The notes under the pieces: generated by a model
Told to the model about the DNA's origin: nothing
Databases searched by the model: none
What the model saw: only the letters and a program-made list of their open reading frames with translations
Origin: Rhizaria sp. SCN 62-66
Lineage: Eukaryota; Rhizaria, unplaced
Direction: 5' to 3'
DNA length: 21,077 nt
Assembly: GCA_001724265.1 (NCBI GenBank)
Contig: MEDY01000450.1
Span: 1 to 21,077, forward strand
Position numbers and translations under genes: made by a program
Part shown: positions 17,461-21,077 of the stretch, piece after piece
Layout: each line of letters opens with the position of its first letter
How positions within the stretch are numbered: the stretch's first letter is position 1

Positions 17461-20352
17461 TTAAAAAGATGAGTCACATACAATAATAGGACGACTTGCC
17501 TTCGTTACAACATCCTCTGACATGTTTGTTAGGTTGTTGTAATATAAACCAGAAGAGGCACGTTGAGCAAACACTAAGTGATCTTGATGATCAACAACAA
17601 ATGCGAACACATCTTCATCTTTGCTCGACTCAGATTCATCTTCAGCTTCAGTTATGTCACGCAGTAACAGGATTGGACGCGCAGCATGGCTATTATGCCC
17701 ACAAAAAGAAACACGCCAACCATCGCGGGTTGCTTGGATTTTGTGTTTTTCTTGATCTGCAGGTGACAAAACATGTTGTCCTTCTTTGACACTATAATGT
17801 TTCTCTCCAACCCTATAACCTCGAACACTCCCACAAGAAAATTGACGGTGAAATCGCACAGCTTGTCCAGCATGGAGGCCCAGCTGACAAATGCGATCGC
17901 GTACTTCAGCAGAGGACGTATAAATTGTCGACATCCTTGTTGAGCTATCGCCATCAGCCTGCCACACGCCACGTAGAACTTCAAGGCATTGCTCTTGACT
18001 TAATAATCGAAACATCCAGGATGGGTAGTCTTTTGCACTACTGATTCGCCGTCGCCATTGGACTTGTAAAATTTGTGCGCCGCGTTTGTAGTCTGCTCCG
18101 TGAGCATCGTGAAAAAACTTAAACAAACGTTTGTCTCCAATGTGCCAAACTCGATCGATGTTGTTTTTATCAAGTTTACCTTCCCATTCTGCGATATCAA
18201 GCAACTTAAACGCCGATTGCAGTGCCTCAATGTCAGCATCCTTACGTTGCTTGAATCGAATCCAACCCATGGGAGCAGCAGATAGTTCGTCAGAGTCAGA
18301 GTCAAGAGATTCATATTCACTATACTCATCCTCTTCTTCTTCTTCCTTTACTCTTCCATCTTCTTCATCTTCTTCTTCATGTGTGTCACGGTCACGATGA
18401 CTTATACTAGTACATGAAGTCAGAGTAGTACGAGGACTTGAAGGAGTATTCTTGTTGTCACGGGAGCCAGACTTTTTACGAAGTGGATACGAAAGTGTAC
18501 CATCTCCTAAGAAAAAACCATAAACAAACAGTAGCGAAGATACAAGCTACTCATATTTCACACCTTTAATCTAAGCAAGCTCTTCTGAAATACCGAGCGA
18601 GCTCATCATAAGCTTGAATTCATTCACTTCAGAATCAGTTATCAAAATACCATTTCGGGCAAAAGAAAGAAAACGCGCGCACTCAAGTTGGGAGATATCT
18701 CTACTCTTAACACGGTTTGCTTTAATCTTTGAAAACGTTGACCATTTGTTATATTTAAGATCGCCCTTTCGCGAATGAATTTGTCCATCCCCATCTTTGC
18801 AGTTGCGATCTTTTGTGACTGTTGCAGTACCTTTCATCACAAACACGCCTTGATTGGGCGAAGCCATGAAGGATAAGTAGTTACTATAGGTTGTTAGTGA
18901 TGATTGTTCTTCTGATTTTAAAGTTGGTATTTTCCCAAAAGCATCTGAAATATCTGGGCTCCATCGGTCTCGCTCACCTTGACTTGTGATACTTGCAGCG
19001 GTCTTGTTGCTTGGGCTGATTTCAGCTGTTTTCAGGAAGTGTACACTGAATGGACGGTACATAATGTTCTGAGTCTTAACGTCATAGCACGCAAGTTTTA
19101 ACGAAGCACTAGCTGCACTTGATACGATCTTAGCAATATCTGACACAAACATAAACCCAAGACTAGTTAACAACCTAGTTGACTTGGTGAAGTAACTCTT
19201 TGGCAAGACACTCATCCCTTGGTGTCCAAGACTGTGAATAATTGTGTCATCGTCAGAGCTGTCAGCATCTGATGAGCTCGAGGCAGCTTCAACTTCATAA
19301 CCTTCATTTTCATGTTTCTGACGAGACCGTCGCGACCTTTTAGCATCCCCAGAAACATTTGTACCTTCGAGAGATTGCTTCCCTCTTGTGTTTGATAGAT
19401 GCTGAGGATAAGTATAAACAGGGACAGCGCTTGAGCTCTTCGTCAAGTTCACCTGCACACAGCTTTGAACACAAAACCGATTTCTTCGAAAAATACAATG
19501 ACCAACAACAGCAGCTCCACGATGTCTCATACTATTAAGTTTAAGAACAATATACAAACCCCAATTTGCCGTAAGAACAAAGCCGAAGAGATAGTCTGTT
19601 TGACATGCAAGAAAGTTAAAAAATGGGTTATTCTACAGCTATGTTGTTGAACTGTTGTTTTTCTCACTTAAGTTTACAACGATTAAAAAACTGATACAGA
19701 CAACGGCTGAAACTAGGTAAACAAGCATTAGCAGTCCTTCAACACTCCACATGAGAAGAAGAAGGCATATAAATTCAATAATGCAACCAATAATAGTATA
19801 GAAATTGATTGACTTCTTGGTGTTGCCTCCTGATACAAAGCTTGACACGCATGATTGTACAATATGTGGTGAGTTGGAGTCAGCATCTGGAACGTTGCCG
19901 TGCTCGCTAGAGCAGGACATATTAGCATAAGTCCACTGCAGTTGCAACTATGACTGCACTGACACAACACTGGTCTTCACGTATGTTGTAGTCAAGGAGC
20001 CGTCCAGCGCGAGTGTATGTGAGTCCTTGAGCGTGATGTGGGCATGTTCGAGCGATTCAGCCGTTGTGTTGTTAAACATTGTCGCGGAATGGCCCATAGA
20101 CGCTGGCACGCACGCGGACTAAGCGCCAGCTAAGCCAATGAAGCGCAGGAATGTGCAAGCAGACTCGACGTTGTGCGTCTGTGAAGCATTCGCGTCAACG
20201 ACACTTGAACTTAAAATTTGGATTGGTGCCATCACAAGCAGAATGGCTACTAAGAGAAGATAATGGCTCATCCTAGTAGAATAGGAGGAATGAGAGACCA
20301 AGGTCGGGTCAGCATGGTCGGCTTGAAGAATGACTCCACTTGTGATTAACAT
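17461..20352 (-). CDS. Membrane-anchored Hint/LAGLIDADG protein (intein-like homing endonuclease) with six in-frame TAG codons
   Basis: One frame runs from the ATG at 20350-20352 to the TAA at 17461-17463: 963 codons interrupted six times, always by TAG (codons 78, 135, 238, 240, 594, 602). An ATG at 20269-20271 begins a signal-peptide-like sequence (MSHYLLLVAILLVMAPIQ) and may be the true start. Two membrane segments lie near residues 182-202 and 206-227, then a basic and acidic linker. A Hint-like region has LLTSLGFMFVSDI (394), ACYD...YRP (421) and ASPNQGVFV (about 497). LAGLIDADG motif 1 is YGFFLGDGTLS (Asp 617) and motif 2 is LRGVWQADGD (Asp 800 or nearby acids), followed by YTSS...LGLHAG (about 811-828) and VVTKASRP (948). 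From memory, these motifs recur together in Hint/LAGLIDADG proteins of algae, protists and large DNA viruses. The gene is AT-richer than its neighbours. The usual Hint N-terminal Cys and terminal His-Asn are not evident, so self-splicing is doubtful. One or more introns in the N-terminal half remain possible. Confidence 0.65.
18547..18573 (-). other. Two in-frame TAG codons (594 and 602) just before LAGLIDADG motif 1
   Basis: The frame reads ...LGISEELA, TAG, IKGVKYE, TAG, LVSSLLFVYGFFLGDGTLS. The segment right after the second TAG encodes the hydrophobic helix and GDG of LAGLIDADG motif 1. It joins in frame with the rest of the endonuclease and its second motif. A TTTTTTCTTAG acceptor-like sequence lies inside the motif codons, but splicing there would destroy the motif. 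Confidence 0.68.
19633..19641 (-). other. Two in-frame TAG codons (238 and 240) separated by one CTG codon
   Basis: The sequence is TAG CTG TAG just after the second membrane segment. The frame then stays free of TAA and TGA through to the Hint-like region. This is the place where an intron is the strongest alternative: GT donors such as GTGAGA near 19669 and a CAG acceptor near 19456 could remove both codons. I give this pair less weight than the other TAGs. Confidence 0.45.
19948..19950 (-). other. In-frame TAG codon 135 of the Hint/LAGLIDADG gene
   Basis: The frame reads ...TTYVKTSVVSVQS, TAG, LQLQWTYANMSCSS..., leading directly into the two membrane segments. Confidence 0.6.
20119..20121 (-). 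other. In-frame TAG codon 78 of the Hint/LAGLIDADG gene
   Basis: The frame reads ...FLRFIGLAGA, TAG, SACVPASMGHSATMF... and stays free of TAA and TGA on both sides. If TAG were a stop, the product would be a 50-77 residue peptide with only a signal sequence. Confidence 0.6.
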
Positions 20353-20713
20353 TGTAAGCTTAACAGTGTACCACAGATGACTTAAACAAAAAATATTTCA
20401 AGTAGTTCATCATATAATAAACGACAACATCGCAAAAATCATCGGGTTAGCGAATATACGAGTCTTACTTAGGACTAGTATGATTGTGGAGACAGAAAAG
20501 TGGGTCCGTCCCACGGTCGAATTCTCACTTGCGGTAAGTGGTATTGTAAGCTTGTCACTAGTCACCACAAATCCACCTTTAGCTTGTGGCCTCGAACTGA
20601 CTGCAGAGCTTTGCGAATTATATTATTTTTTTTAAAATTAAAAAAAAAAAAAAACACTGGGAGAGCATTTTTTAATGCATCCAGACGAAAATACGTCCAG
20701 ACAAAAATATATA
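20353..20713. other. AT-rich upstream region of the Hint gene, up to the first tRNA
   Basis: This 361-base segment contains an A/T homopolymer block at about 20621-20655. It should hold the promoter of the minus-strand Hint gene. An in-frame TGA at 20398-20400 closes the Hint frame upstream. No other gene is seen. Confidence 0.5.
20703..20707 (-). terminator. RNA polymerase III terminator of tRNA-Phe copy 1
   Basis: TTTTT on the minus strand within ten bases of the tRNA 3' end. Confidence 0.75.
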
Positions 20714-20787
20714 TGCGGATTCCGTGATTTGAACACGGGACCTTACGATCTTCAGTCGGACGCGCTCCCAGTCTGTGCCAAATCCGC
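20714..20787 (-). tRNA. tRNA-Phe (anticodon GAA), copy 1
   Basis: The minus strand folds as a 74-nt tRNA without intron. The acceptor stem GCGGATT/AATCCGC is perfect, the T-arm stem CCGTG/CACGG is perfect with loop TTCAAAT, and the anticodon loop CTGAAGA gives GAA. The overall sequence resembles eukaryotic tRNA-Phe. The internal B box (GTTCAAATC) is present and a TTTTT terminator follows. Two mismatches are visible: A-C at the third D-stem pair and C-U at the second anticodon-stem pair. Confidence 0.88.
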
Positions 20788-20868
20788 TTGTTGCTGTTGC
20801 TGCTGCACAACACACTTTGGTACGTAGATGTACGTAGCGATGTACGAGCTGATGGAGTGCAAATTGAC

Positions 20869-20873
20869 AAAAA
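20869..20873 (-). terminator. RNA polymerase III terminator of tRNA-Phe copy 2
   Basis: TTTTT on the minus strand shortly after the tRNA 3' end, as in the other copies. Confidence 0.75.
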
Positions 20874-20877
20874 TATA

Positions 20878-20951
20878 TGCGGATTCCGTGATTTGAACAC
20901 GGGACCTTACGATCTTCAGTCGGACGCGCTCCCAGTCTGTGCCAAATCCGC
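20878..20951 (-). tRNA. tRNA-Phe (anticodon GAA), copy 2
   Basis: Identical over all 74 nt to copy 1, including the two stem mismatches, and followed by the same ATATTTTTG-type tail. The flanking spacer towards copy 1 is different sequence, so this is a gene repeat rather than a simple recent tandem duplication of a long unit. Confidence 0.88.
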
Positions 20952-21000
20952 TTGCGTTTACATCTACAATCAGAAGCAAAGAAGCAACGAAACAAGATGC

Positions 21001-21005
21001 AAAAA
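21001..21005 (-). terminator. RNA polymerase III terminator of tRNA-Phe copy 3
   Basis: TTTTT on the minus strand five bases from the tRNA 3' end. Confidence 0.75.
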
Positions 21006-21009
21006 TATA

Positions 21010-21077
21010 TGCGGATTCCGTGATTTGAACACGGGACCTTACGATCTTCAGTCGGACGCGCTCCCAGTCTGTGCCAA
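21010..21077 (-). tRNA. tRNA-Phe (anticodon GAA), copy 3, cut by the window end
   Basis: Sixty-eight of the 74 nt are present and identical to the other copies. The first six bases of the acceptor stem lie beyond the window. The terminator TTTTT is at 21001-21005. Confidence 0.85.

Noticed and set aside
17116-17472. 118-codon ATG frame on the plus strand, converging with the Hint gene
   Set aside because: It overlaps the end of the Hint gene by 12 bases, lies in the probable 3' UTR and has no recognisable motif. In AT-rich sequence an open frame of this length is unusual but can arise by chance.
17461-20352. Pseudogene explanation for the TAG codons in the Hint gene
   Set aside because: Decay should also produce TAA, TGA and frameshifts. 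None is seen across 963 codons, and both LAGLIDADG motifs and their acidic residues are intact.
20621-20655. Poly(A) tail of a retroposed gene
   Set aside because: The A/T block is not preceded on either strand by an intronless gene copy and has no visible target-site duplication.
20714-21077. CRISPR-like or SINE repeat array
   Set aside because: The three 74-nt repeats fold as tRNA-Phe with Pol III signals, and the spacers are of unequal length (about 90 and 58 bases). No SINE tail beyond the T-run is shared.

Overview
The window comes from the nuclear genome of a eukaryote, most likely a unicellular protist. It carries a spliced ER-type DnaJ gene with two AT-rich GT-AG introns, three tRNA-Phe genes with RNA polymerase III T-run terminators, very long alanine- and serine-rich proteins, and GC-rich exons separated by AT-rich spacers. 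I cannot name the lineage.

Layout. 1-621 (-): the 5' part of a gene for a secreted protein, cut by the window edge. 1186-8289 (-): a very large Ala-rich, acidic, probably nuclear protein whose frame is interrupted only by two TAG codons. 9017-10582 (-): a three-exon gene for a 408-residue ER-lumenal DnaJ/Hsp40 of the Scj1/DNAJB11 type. 11654-16903 (+): a 1749-residue unrecognised protein with a possible C2-like N-terminal domain, divergent from the DnaJ gene. 17461-20352 (-): an AT-richer gene for a membrane-anchored Hint/LAGLIDADG (intein-like homing endonuclease) protein, interrupted by six TAG codons and no TAA or TGA. 20714-21077 (-): three copies of a tRNA-Phe(GAA) gene, the last cut by the window end.

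The main observation is about the genetic code. Every internal stop in the two interrupted genes is TAG (eight of eight). All four gene ends visible here use TGA or TAA. At 18547-18549 the sequence right after the TAG encodes the first LAGLIDADG motif in the same frame as the second motif. The simplest reading is that UAG is a sense codon in this nuclear genome (UAG-only reassignment), with UAA and UGA kept as stops. The amino acid cannot be fixed from this window; glutamine and leucine are the precedents.

The DnaJ gene and the first gene both encode secretory-pathway proteins. I see no shared pathway or operon-like organisation. The Hint gene differs from its neighbours in base composition and looks like a foreign or mobile insertion.
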